From a virus: 64,000 nucleotides of DNA. A program made the position numbers and the translations under genes. The notes beneath the pieces are model-generated. The model saw only the letters and a program-made list of their open reading frames with translations. It was not told the origin of the DNA and made no database searches. Positions 53,915 to 60,942 of this stretch are shown piece by piece. The stretch is taken from IMG/VR virus record IMGVR_UViG_3300021185_005102, positions 1-64,000 of that record, one strand, 5' to 3'. The first letter of the stretch is position 1. Each line of letters begins with the position of its first letter.

Positions 53915-54184
53915 ATGTCAAAAGTCATTAAATTAAAACAAGAGGATCTTGAGAAGTTAGTTCAGGATGTAATTAACGAACAAGAAGAGTGGAAAGGTTC
54001 CACTGATCCTGAGATAATGCAAATGGGACAACAAGGACCTGAGGAAATGGGGGACGAACCAGAAAGTGTGGAAAGTGACGAAGATGGTGTTCCACTTAAA
54101 TTAGGTAAAGACGATAAAGGTAATTATTTTGTCTTTAAAGACGACGGATCGGAATCACCAACAGTATTCAAAATAAATAAGTAA
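53915..54184 (+). CDS. Acidic small protein with capsid-targeting-like N-terminus (89 aa)
   Basis: The N-terminus KVIKLKQEDLEKLVQDVINE followed by Q strongly resembles the LxExxLxxIIxxVIxEQ helical leaders frequent in Bacteroidetes phages and is comparable to T4 capsid-targeting sequences that end in an I/L-x-E protease site. The rest is acidic and disordered (MQMGQQGPEEMGDEPE) with a short C-terminal beta hairpin (GNYFVFKDDGSESPTVFKIN). A hairpin terminator follows. Confidence 0.55.
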   Translation: MSKVIKLKQEDLEKLVQDVINEQEEWKGSTDPEIMQMGQQGPEEMGDEPESVESDEDGVPLKLGKDDKGNYFVFKDDGSESPTVFKINK

Positions 54185-54187
54185 TAT

Positions 54188-54208
54188 AAACCCCACACAG
54201 TGGGGTTT
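54188..54208 (+). terminator. Hairpin terminator
   Basis: AAACCCCA pairs with TGGGGTTT around the loop CACAG, followed by CTTATTT. It directly follows the stop at 54184 and is GC-rich relative to its surroundings. Confidence 0.75.
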
Positions 54209-54225
54209 CTTATTTAAAATCAAAC

Positions 54226-54233
54226 TATTTATC
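54226..54233 (+). promoter_or_regulatory. TATTTATC element
   Basis: AAACTATTTATCAATATG: the element is 3 bp from the start codon at 54237, in the same relation as at 26003 and 50387. Confidence 0.35.
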
Positions 54234-54236
54234 AAT

Positions 54237-55076
54237 ATGAAGTTATCTTCTCTTTATGAGGAATTGAGCACTAGAAAAGTTCAAGCAATACTAAAACGTA
54301 ATCCTGATTTTTTCCAAAACAGAGTTAGGTTTGTTTTGGGTGCAAATAATGGTGTGTTTGATTTTGAGATACATATAAGTCCTGAAGATATTGGTGACTA
54401 TGTTGGTGGTGACTACAACATACGTAGTTACACAACTAAAGATAATAGAAAAGTCGACATTGGACTTTTTGAGACCATATTAGATGGTGATATTTGGGAT
54501 ATTTATGAAAACTACCATTACGATGGGGATTGGGAGTCAGTTTTAGATTATTATTTAAGTCCCGAAAATGAAGAGAAAATTAAAGATATTATCAATAAAC
54601 TAATTAAGAGAGAAGGTAAGGAAATAGAGGACCATGAGGGAGAGTCTTTACAGGACTTAATTGAACAGTACGACACTGAAGACCACATTAAAGGTATTCT
54701 AAGAGAATGTTTGAGTAGTGCACAGGCTGACGATTATGTTAATTACCTAAAAGACCAATTAAGAGAATGTTTGATGGAATATGGGGATATAAAAAGTTTT
54801 GACCATGAAGGGGTTACACTTAAAATAAAATTCTCAACAATGATGGATATGTTAGGTCAAGATATTGATGATGTAGACGTAATAGATAAAATGGACGAAG
54901 ATTGTGGTTACGACCCTAAATGTTATTTCGAGGAAATGTTTTATAAAAACACTTACGACTCACCTAAGTTTAGTCCTGATGATAGATATCAAGGTGATGC
55001 TAGTAACGAGAACGTTAATGATATGATTAACGATAGATTGGGAGAGGTTGAGTATGATTATAAATTAGAGGGATGA
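54237..55076 (+). CDS. Acidic hypothetical protein, possibly capsid-targeted (279 aa)
   Basis: N-terminus MKLSSLYEELSTRKVQAILK resembles the MKLxxLYxEL leaders of putative internal head proteins. The body is strongly acidic and helical (IKDIINKLIKREGKEIEDHE, then LKDQLRECLMEYGDIKSFDH). Tail: MINDRLGEVEYDYKLEG. No domain recognised. Overlaps the next gene by 4 bp, and both share the same type of start, suggesting a virion pair. Confidence 0.5.
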   Translation: MKLSSLYEELSTRKVQAILKRNPDFFQNRVRFVLGANNGVFDFEIHISPEDIGDYVGGDYNIRSYTTKDNRKVDIGLFETILDGDIWDIYENYHYDGDWESVLDYYLSPENEEKIKDIINKLIKREGKEIEDHEGESLQDLIEQYDTEDHIKGILRECLSSAQADDYVNYLKDQLRECLMEYGDIKSFDHEGVTLKIKFSTMMDMLGQDIDDVDVIDKMDEDCGYDPKCYFEEMFYKNTYDSPKFSPDDRYQGDASNENVNDMINDRLGEVEYDYKLEG

Positions 55077-56896
55077 AGTTAATAGAAACAATTTACGAAC
55101 TTATTCTTGAGGCGAGACCAAAAGAAATATACAAAAAATACTATTCAGATATAGAATGGAATGTGTTTCTTAACATAATAAGTTTAGACCCCAAAACAAA
55201 ACTTAAACAAATACCAGAAGACTACGAAATACTAAAGATTGGTAAGTACGCTAAGTTACTTATTAAAATGTTTAAATCGAATAAACTAAAACCAGAGGAT
55301 TATCCAAAGGCAAAAGAGTATCTTACGTTAGTCTACAAACATCAAGTACCTGTCGATGTGAACAAAGTAAAAGAATTAGGTGACCTATATACCCTCGTGG
55401 AGAAATACTATGTTAAGGATGGGGACCGTAATTACTTTGATGTGGTTAATACTTTAACTGATTCTGATCATAAACTATTAATGAGTGGTGAGAAATGGAT
55501 CATATACACCCCAACAACTGAGAAAGGTGCCGCTTACTTAGGTCACGGAACACAATGGTGTACTGCATGGGGACCATATTCGACGAATGACCAATATAAA
55601 GGTCGTAGTAACCACTTCTCACAACATAATAACAAAGGAAGTCTATATGTTATTGTGAAAAGGGACGAACCAACACAGAAATTTCAGTTCCATTTTGAAA
55701 CTAAACAATTTATGAATCCCGCGGATAGAGGAATTTCCACTTCAGATTTCTTTAACAAACATAGGGAAGTTACAAAATACTTCTTCCCATCATTGTTTGA
55801 TGACACACCAGTCGACAGTACTGAATTAGACAGAATGGATTTCTTAGGTTATGTGGATGTGGCCACATTAACTGAAAAAGAGATTGGGGACACCGACAAT
55901 AAGTTGGTAGAAATACTAATTAATAACAATGGTGACGAACTTATTGAAAAACTAAATGAGGGGTCATTTATTAACGACGGTAATGTATTAGATGTGTCGT
56001 CGGACCAACGAGACAATAATAGAATAATATTTACACTTAGTGAGATAGGTGATGACGTTGAAACGACAAAATATGCGTTAGATGGGTATAAGTCCGCTTC
56101 AGGTCATTATTCAGATCACGGGGAATACCTTAGGAGTGACATAACAGATACTGACGAAGATCAGCAAAAAGAAATATTAACACCAATACTCGAAGCATTC
56201 TACGATAAAAATTATATCCCTTATGCAAACAGTCGTGATGAATTTATTAAGAAAATAAGTTTTACGTATTTTGATGAACTTATTAATGATCTTGCGGATG
56301 AATACTCTCAATTAAATGAAGAGGGTGTTAGGTCTGCAAATGAAGTTAAAGAGAATGAGATAACGAAATATATAGACATTGATGAAGATCGTAATAGTCA
56401 TGACATATACATACCGGTAATGAGGTTAGCTCTGTTTATATCCAAAGAAAATATTACACAAATAACCGATTGTGAGAGTTTATTTGATGCATATGTTGAT
56501 AGTAAAGATCTTAACTATGAGTACGAGAACCCAATGTGGGAAATTCCATTAGAACAAGTATCACTTAAAGATATGGAAACCCATATCGAGGGTTACTCAT
56601 CTAAATTAGAAGAAGAATTTGAATCACATCCCGAATGTGAAAAATCAAGAAACGAGTTACAAGAAATACTAAATAAGTATTTTAAAAAATATGGTGGTTA
56701 TAATACAATATACCGTTTTAATAACGAACATGTACAGGTAACAATACAAGATAAATTCGATTGTGAAAAGAATGGTGTACCTGTAGAGGTTATAATCGAA
56801 GAGAAAGGTGAACAAAAAAGAGAACGATACACAGGTACTATCTCAATTGAGAAAGTGAAAGAATACATTTCCATGGAACCCCTTATGGAAGAATAA
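55073..56896 (+). CDS. Large protein with WCTA motif and capsid-targeting-like start (607 aa)
   Basis: The N-terminus MKLIETIYELILEARPKEIY resembles T4-like capsid-targeting sequences with an L-x-E cleavage site (LILE/A). Residues about 140-240 carry WIIYTPTTEKGAAYLGHGTQ, then WCTAWGPYSTNDQY (W162, C163), then GSLYVIVKRDEPTQKFQFHF and ETKQFMNPADRG. This phage-conserved G.GT.WCTA...LY.I......FQFH module is reminiscent of PcfJ-like cores. The C-terminal half is acidic and repeat-like. Possibly packaged and injected; activity unknown. Confidence 0.5.
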   Translation: MKLIETIYELILEARPKEIYKKYYSDIEWNVFLNIISLDPKTKLKQIPEDYEILKIGKYAKLLIKMFKSNKLKPEDYPKAKEYLTLVYKHQVPVDVNKVKELGDLYTLVEKYYVKDGDRNYFDVVNTLTDSDHKLLMSGEKWIIYTPTTEKGAAYLGHGTQWCTAWGPYSTNDQYKGRSNHFSQHNNKGSLYVIVKRDEPTQKFQFHFETKQFMNPADRGISTSDFFNKHREVTKYFFPSLFDDTPVDSTELDRMDFLGYVDVATLTEKEIGDTDNKLVEILINNNGDELIEKLNEGSFINDGNVLDVSSDQRDNNRIIFTLSEIGDDVETTKYALDGYKSASGHYSDHGEYLRSDITDTDEDQQKEILTPILEAFYDKNYIPYANSRDEFIKKISFTYFDELINDLADEYSQLNEEGVRSANEVKENEITKYIDIDEDRNSHDIYIPVMRLALFISKENITQITDCESLFDAYVDSKDLNYEYENPMWEIPLEQVSLKDMETHIEGYSSKLEEEFESHPECEKSRNELQEILNKYFKKYGGYNTIYRFNNEHVQVTIQDKFDCEKNGVPVEVIIEEKGEQKRERYTGTISIEKVKEYISMEPLMEE

Positions 56897-56929
56897 TTAG
56901 TATATTCTAAAAATATTCTTAGAATTTAG

Positions 56930-56959
56930 TTGTATATAATAAAATAATTATTATCTTTG
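56930..56959 (+). promoter_or_regulatory. Bacteroidetes promoter (TTG-N19-TATCTTTG)
   Basis: TTG at 56930-56932, 19-bp spacer, TATCTTTG at 56952-56959: a full match to TAnnTTTG. The ATG at 56987 gives a leader of about 20 nt. Confidence 0.75.
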
Positions 56960-56986
56960 TCAGTATAAAGGTAAAAATTATATATC

Positions 56987-57274
56987 ATGACAATTAAAGA
57001 AATTCAATTCGAACCCCACCAAGTAGGTGGATTCAAATCCAAAACTAACATTAAAGATAATATAGATATCTCCATTGTATGTGGTCAGTTTTTCTACTGT
57101 TCACCGAGAGCTAACCTATCACATCCACTTGAATACGATTCTTATGAGATTGCCATTTTTAGAGATGGTGAGTTCACAAGGGAATTCTATGACGAGTTTC
57201 ATGATGATGATGTAGTCGGATATATAAGTGAAGATGAAATTACAAGTTTAATTAATAAAATAAAAAAATCATGA
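56987..57274 (+). CDS. Small hypothetical protein (95 aa)
   Basis: IKEIQFEPHQVGGFKSKTNI, then IVCGQFFYCSPRANLSHPLE and YEIAIFRDGEFTREFYDEFH: a mixed alpha/beta acidic protein with two Cys. Under a host-type promoter and ATGA-coupled to a single-TM microprotein. Probably an early gene. No family recognised. Confidence 0.6.
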   Translation: MTIKEIQFEPHQVGGFKSKTNIKDNIDISIVCGQFFYCSPRANLSHPLEYDSYEIAIFRDGEFTREFYDEFHDDDVVGYISEDEITSLINKIKKS

Positions 57275-57381
57275 TACCAAAATTCGAAGATTTAAATCCA
57301 AAACTACAAGGGTTCGTAATAGGTGTGGGAGTTACACTACTTACGGTTTTTACTACGGGAATATACTTAACACATTTTTAA
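57271..57381 (+). CDS. Single-span membrane microprotein (36 aa)
   Basis: MIPKFEDLNPKLQGFVIGVG followed by VTLLTVFTTGIYLTHF: a short polar N-terminus and one 20-residue hydrophobic helix. The ATG overlaps the preceding TGA and the stop lies one base before the HAD gene. Function unknown; may act at the host membrane. Confidence 0.5.
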   Translation: MIPKFEDLNPKLQGFVIGVGVTLLTVFTTGIYLTHF

Positions 57382-57382
57382 A

Positions 57383-57868
57383 ATGACATTATTTAATAAT
57401 CTTAGATACAAAATATTCTGTGATATGGATGGTGTTCTTGTCGATTTCGAGAAGGGTTACTTAGAACTCACAGGTTTAGATATATCAGGTCAGTGGCACA
57501 CCACACCTGAATTTTGGAACCCCATAAATGAAAAAGGTCAAGAGTTTTGGGACAATTTAGAATGGATGAAGGACGGTAAAAAATTATGGTCCTATATTGA
57601 AGAATACTATCCCGTACTATTGTCCTCCCCATCTCGTAACGGATACGGATCTAGAAAAGGTAAAAACTCTTGGGTTAATAGAGAGTTACCGGGAGTACCA
57701 CTTCTATTGGAGTACTCAAACAATAAAAAGAAGTATGCGGGTGAAGACTGTATATTAATTGATGATAGGGATTCTAATATAGAACAGTGGATATCTAATG
57801 GTGGTATAGGTATTTTACATAAAGATTTTGATACTACCGTAATTGAATTAGAAAAATTAGGATTATGA
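57383..57868 (+). CDS. HAD-family 5'-nucleotidase-like protein
   Basis: 161 aa. KIFCDMDGVLVDFEKGYLEL contains the nucleophile D14 and acid/base D16 of HAD motif I. YPVLLSSPSRNGYG supplies motif II, KNSWVNRELPG motif III, and CILIDDRDSNIEQW motif IV (DDRDSN). The small cap is like the NT5C/deoxyribonucleotidase group common in phages. Likely dephosphorylates a nucleotide or small phosphate ester. Overlaps the next gene by 4 bp. Confidence 0.82.
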   Translation: MTLFNNLRYKIFCDMDGVLVDFEKGYLELTGLDISGQWHTTPEFWNPINEKGQEFWDNLEWMKDGKKLWSYIEEYYPVLLSSPSRNGYGSRKGKNSWVNRELPGVPLLLEYSNNKKKYAGEDCILIDDRDSNIEQWISNGGIGILHKDFDTTVIELEKLGL

Positions 57869-58326
57869 TTAATAACACAAATAGTTTTCAAACAAATTTA
57901 AATGGATCGTCAGTCGATAAACCATCACAATGGATAAAAATACATTGGTTTGTATTGGCCATAGGTGTAACATATTTCTCACCAGAATTTGGTTTAATCC
58001 CTTTGGTAATATGGTTATACCATGTAGTTGACCTATACTTTTGGTCATGGACATATACCTCAGATTCCGTTATTGAGAGAAGGGGTATATTAAACGTGAA
58101 TACAGAAGAGATACAATACTTTAGAATAAAAGACGTTCAATTGTATGAACCATTTCTATATAGGTTAGTCGGGTTGTCTAAAATCATTTTAATCACCTCA
58201 GACGAAACAAAACCAATTATAGTACTCAATGGTATCGAAGATGGAAAAGGTAAGCGAGAGATGTTTAAAACGTTCGCCCTGAAGTCGAGAAGGTCTGAAG
58301 GTATACGTGAATTTGATATTAGATAA
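57865..58326 (+). CDS. Bacterial PH-domain-like membrane protein
   Basis: 153 aa. Two hydrophobic segments near residues 28-55 (HWFVLAIGVTYFS, LIPLVIWLYHVVDLYFWSW) are followed by WTYTSDSVIERRGILNVNTE and IQYFRIKDVQLYEPFLYRLV and ILITSDETKPIIVLNGI. This is the bPH2/YdbT-type PH domain, which typically sits on the cytoplasmic face of the membrane. Role in infection unknown. Confidence 0.7.
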   Translation: MINNTNSFQTNLNGSSVDKPSQWIKIHWFVLAIGVTYFSPEFGLIPLVIWLYHVVDLYFWSWTYTSDSVIERRGILNVNTEEIQYFRIKDVQLYEPFLYRLVGLSKIILITSDETKPIIVLNGIEDGKGKREMFKTFALKSRRSEGIREFDIR

Positions 58327-58343
58327 AAAATTATGTATATTTA
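58313..58343 (+). promoter_or_regulatory. Bacteroidetes-type promoter (TTG-N20-TATATTTA)
   Basis: TTG at 58313-58315 (in the 3' end of the PH gene), 20-bp spacer, TATATTTA at 58336-58343. Its position favours the ATG at 58364 over 58346 for the next gene. Confidence 0.5.
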
Positions 58344-58363
58344 TTATGAAACAGGTATTAACC

Positions 58364-58549
58364 ATGATTTATTTAAGTTCGGTTGACTCGTACTATGATC
58401 AACAAACAGGTCTTGTTTATGTATGTAAATCAAAATCATGTAGGGACACCAATGAAGGTATAATACTAAAAGAGATGAAGGAGCAATGGTGGGAAAGTCT
58501 CACATCTTCAGATCTATCAAGGATCCACTCAAATGGGGGTTTGTATTAA
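58364..58549 (+). CDS. Small hypothetical protein (61 aa)
   Basis: MIYLSSVDSYYDQQTGLVYV, then CKSKSCRDTNEGIILKEMKE and QWWESLTSSDLSRIH. A C-x4-C pair and an amphipathic helix. The start was chosen at 58364 because the promoter -7 box ends only 2 bp before the other candidate ATG (58346). It runs directly into mgsA with no gap, so the two are probably co-transcribed. Confidence 0.5.
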   Translation: MIYLSSVDSYYDQQTGLVYVCKSKSCRDTNEGIILKEMKEQWWESLTSSDLSRIHSNGGLY

Positions 58550-58933
58550 ATGAAATTTGCACTTATAGCACACGATAACAAAAAGGCGGACATGGTCGCA
58601 TTTGTGTCAAAAAGATTACCATTTTTTAATAGGGAAGATGTAGATATAGTAACTACGGGAACAACAGGTAAACACTGTAAACATGCCGGTATTAAGAATT
58701 TAGAGACAGTAAATTCAGGACCACTTGGTGGAGACGCTGAGATTGCCACTAAAGTCGTTAATGGTGAAATAACGGGTGTCATATTTATGAGAGACCCTTT
58801 AGATAAACATCCACATGATGTTGATATCAGTATGTTGATGAGGTTATGTGATGTTCACAATGTCCCACTCGCAACAAACTACAAAACTGCGAGTATCCTT
58901 ATTAAGTGGTTTAAGATGAACAACGTAAAATAA
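58550..58933 (+). CDS. mgsA: Methylglyoxal synthase
   Basis: 127 aa. FALIAHDNKKADM (H8, D9), VTTGTTGKHC (phosphate loop), SGPLGGDAEIA (D62, equivalent of catalytic Asp71 in E. coli) and RDPLDKHPHDVDI (H89, D90, D92, equivalents of His98, Asp99, Asp101), then CDVHNVPLATN, are all present. The family converts dihydroxyacetone phosphate to methylglyoxal and inorganic phosphate, bypassing lower glycolysis. All active-site residues seem intact. Rare in phages as far as I know. Transcribed with the preceding microprotein. Confidence 0.93.
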   Translation: MKFALIAHDNKKADMVAFVSKRLPFFNREDVDIVTTGTTGKHCKHAGIKNLETVNSGPLGGDAEIATKVVNGEITGVIFMRDPLDKHPHDVDISMLMRLCDVHNVPLATNYKTASILIKWFKMNNVK

Positions 58934-58937
58934 TTAT

Positions 58938-59033
58938 ATGTTTGAGTACCTCTTCAATTTGTTTTTGGGTGGAAGTTTTTTCCTAATCATTATATTCTTG
59001 ATTAAGAGTATTAAGAGTGATAAGAAAAAATAA
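58938..59033 (+). CDS. Single-span membrane microprotein (31 aa)
   Basis: MFEYLFNLFLGGSFFLIIIF followed by LIKSIKSDKKK: one hydrophobic helix with a positively charged C-terminal tail. 4 bp after mgsA. Translation plausible by position but unproven. Confidence 0.4.
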   Translation: MFEYLFNLFLGGSFFLIIIFLIKSIKSDKKK

Positions 59034-59068
59034 TCACTAGTATATATTAAAAATTTTTAGTATTTTGT

Positions 59069-59097
59069 TTGTATATTCAAAAATATTGTTATCTTTG
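59069..59097 (+). promoter_or_regulatory. Bacteroidetes promoter (TTG-N18-TATCTTTG)
   Basis: TATCTTTG at 59090-59097 is an exact -7 match, with TTG at 59069-59071. The lipoprotein ATG follows at 59122. Confidence 0.7.
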
Positions 59098-59121
59098 TAT
59101 AAGAATAAAAAATTAAATATT

Positions 59122-59400
59122 ATGAAAAAGTTAATTGTAATGATGGTGTTAGGGGTATGTTTTACCTCTTGTGTTGAAACTAAAGAAGTACCTAAATGTC
59201 AAAGTACTGAGGTTGTGTCTGTGGAAGACCCGAACAAAGAACGGTTTGAACTTATGGATAGAAATGATGGTGTACAATACTTCCGGTTTAAGGATAAATA
59301 CTATACTGAAACTCAACTCGATTCAATCATGGAGGTTGTACATAAAAAGATCACTGAGGAAATGATTGAAGAATTGGATTCTACTGCCTCTTCGCAGTAA
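59122..59400 (+). CDS. Small secreted lipoprotein (92 aa)
   Basis: The signal peptide with lipobox, MKKLIVMMVLGVCFTSCVET, has FTSC as likely lipidation site. The mature part is short and acidic (ERFELMDRNDGVQYFRFKDK, then YYTETQLDSIMEVVHKKITE). I chose the ATG at 59122 because of the promoter and signal peptide; an in-frame ATG-less leader upstream is not coding. Probably placed in a host membrane; a superinfection-exclusion role is a guess. Its last 20 bp overlap the convergent 59381 gene. Confidence 0.7.
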   Translation: MKKLIVMMVLGVCFTSCVETKEVPKCQSTEVVSVEDPNKERFELMDRNDGVQYFRFKDKYYTETQLDSIMEVVHKKITEEMIEELDSTASSQ

Positions 59401-60838
59401 TTGGATTACCACATAGATCCGTTTCCAATAGAGTTACCTCTTTCAAACTACCTCTAGTAACTGATACTGATGGGTATCCCCTATACTTAGGTTTACTCTC
59501 ACCGTCTTTAGTTATCTTAACGAAGGGAACATCACTGTGGGACCCATTATTGTAATAATGTGAGTATGGTCCTGATCGTGATACTAAAGGTACCATACTT
59601 AAAATTATTTTATTATCTTTTATTTTACCCTGATCGAATATCTCCTTAGCTTTGGCGGTGTCTATGGTAAATGTTTGAGTTCTTTTACCTCCAAATTTCT
59701 TATCGGAAGTTCTACCAGGTAGAGTTGTTAATTTTTGGTGTAACGCTTTAACGGTCTTATTTTTTTGATCCTTATCAAATTTGAACGGTTTACCAACAGA
59801 CCTTTTTAATATATTCATATCATACTTTGAGAAAGGGGTCGTCCCCTTACGGTCTTCGATCATTTTATTTAACATTTCTTTAGTAAAAACAGTTTCATCG
59901 TTGTAAGTTACCTTAAGTGGATTGTTCTTTTTATAAAATGATTCCACGTATGCTTTATAGGAGGGTACATCACCTCTAGTTGTTAAATCCCCTATTCGTT
60001 TACCATCAAATACATACTCTTTATAAGAGGTTTCAGGGTTGGATTTTCTAAAGTTAACATATTTTCTACGTTCCGCATTTATCATCTTAGTGTACATCTT
60101 GTCATTATGTGTTTTCATCAATTTCTTAACCCCAAGCATAGAATCAGTTAAAACTATATTTTTTGTAAAACCTGAAGTATCGTACTTACCATTATTTAGA
60201 TTTGCAATACCTAAGGATACTCCATTCATTTTCAATTCAAATAACGCCTCATCACATTGGTGACCTGTTGTACCTATGTAACCTATCATAACTTCTAACC
60301 CAATTAGACACTCACTCTGACTTGTTGCGGTTACTTTTAACCTAACAAATTGTTCTTTCTTATATTTTGGATCCTTAGGATTATCTTTACCTCTTACATA
60401 CGGTGTAGCACCTACTATTGTTTTAGGTTTTGGAATTTCAGGGTATGTAAATGACATTCCCCCATTTTCTAATTTTTTAAAGAAAGTATTTAAATAATTA
60501 ACCAATGACTCACCTCTCCTCGAAGAAAGGTGACCTGGTTTTACCGGCTTACCCCCATCTTCATTATCTGCGTTTGTTACCTTAGATTCACCCGCTTCAA
60601 CCTGAATACTTAATTTAGTTTGAGGGTTTTTAACTAAGAAATTTTGAATAACCTTCATTTGGTTATTTAAGTTTAGGATCTGGTTACTTGTCAGTTTCCA
60701 ATAACCCGCTCTCCAAACAGAATTAAAATTAACCGTTTCTGTTTTTGTTTCAGGATTAAACCCAACGGATTGTTCATTAATTGTTTTATAGTCACTAATT
60801 AATTTTTTAACCTGACTTTCAGAAAGATGTATTTTCAT
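59381..60838 (-). CDS. OmpA-like-domain protein with capsid-targeting-like start (485 aa)
   Basis: The N-terminus MKIHLSESQVKKLISDYKTI followed by NEQ is of the LxExxLxxLI...NEQ leader type. Residues about 75-130 (LSIQVEAGESKVTNADNEDG, LSSRRGESLVNYLNTFFKKL) fit the OmpA_C peptidoglycan-binding pattern (N..LS..RA..V..YL). The rest is beta-rich and unassigned (RLKVTATSQSECLIGLEVMI). No signal peptide, so it would reach the periplasm only with the virion. It may be an injected or tail protein touching peptidoglycan. A TATTTATA element precedes it. Confidence 0.5.
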   Translation of the reverse strand: MKIHLSESQVKKLISDYKTINEQSVGFNPETKTETVNFNSVWRAGYWKLTSNQILNLNNQMKVIQNFLVKNPQTKLSIQVEAGESKVTNADNEDGGKPVKPGHLSSRRGESLVNYLNTFFKKLENGGMSFTYPEIPKPKTIVGATPYVRGKDNPKDPKYKKEQFVRLKVTATSQSECLIGLEVMIGYIGTTGHQCDEALFELKMNGVSLGIANLNNGKYDTSGFTKNIVLTDSMLGVKKLMKTHNDKMYTKMINAERRKYVNFRKSNPETSYKEYVFDGKRIGDLTTRGDVPSYKAYVESFYKKNNPLKVTYNDETVFTKEMLNKMIEDRKGTTPFSKYDMNILKRSVGKPFKFDKDQKNKTVKALHQKLTTLPGRTSDKKFGGKRTQTFTIDTAKAKEIFDQGKIKDNKIILSMVPLVSRSGPYSHYYNNGSHSDVPFVKITKDGESKPKYRGYPSVSVTRGSLKEVTLLETDLCGNPITAKRQ

Positions 60839-60854
60839 AATATTACGATATTAC

Positions 60855-60862
60855 TATAAATA
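60855..60862 (-). promoter_or_regulatory. TATTTATA element (minus strand)
   Basis: TATAAATA on the plus strand reads TATTTATA in the direction of the 59381-60838 gene, 16 bp before its ATG. Confidence 0.35.
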
Positions 60863-60887
60863 TCATAAAAAATATAAAATATTTATT

Positions 60888-60917
60888 TTGATATATCAAC
60901 TAGTATTATTATATTTG
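60888..60917 (+). promoter_or_regulatory. Bacteroidetes promoter (TTG-N19-TATATTTG)
   Basis: TTG at 60888-60890, 19-bp spacer, TATATTTG at 60910-60917. Perfect TAnnTTTG. The lipoprotein start is at 60943. Confidence 0.75.
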
Positions 60918-60942
60918 TACCCTAAACCTTAAAAAAGTTATT

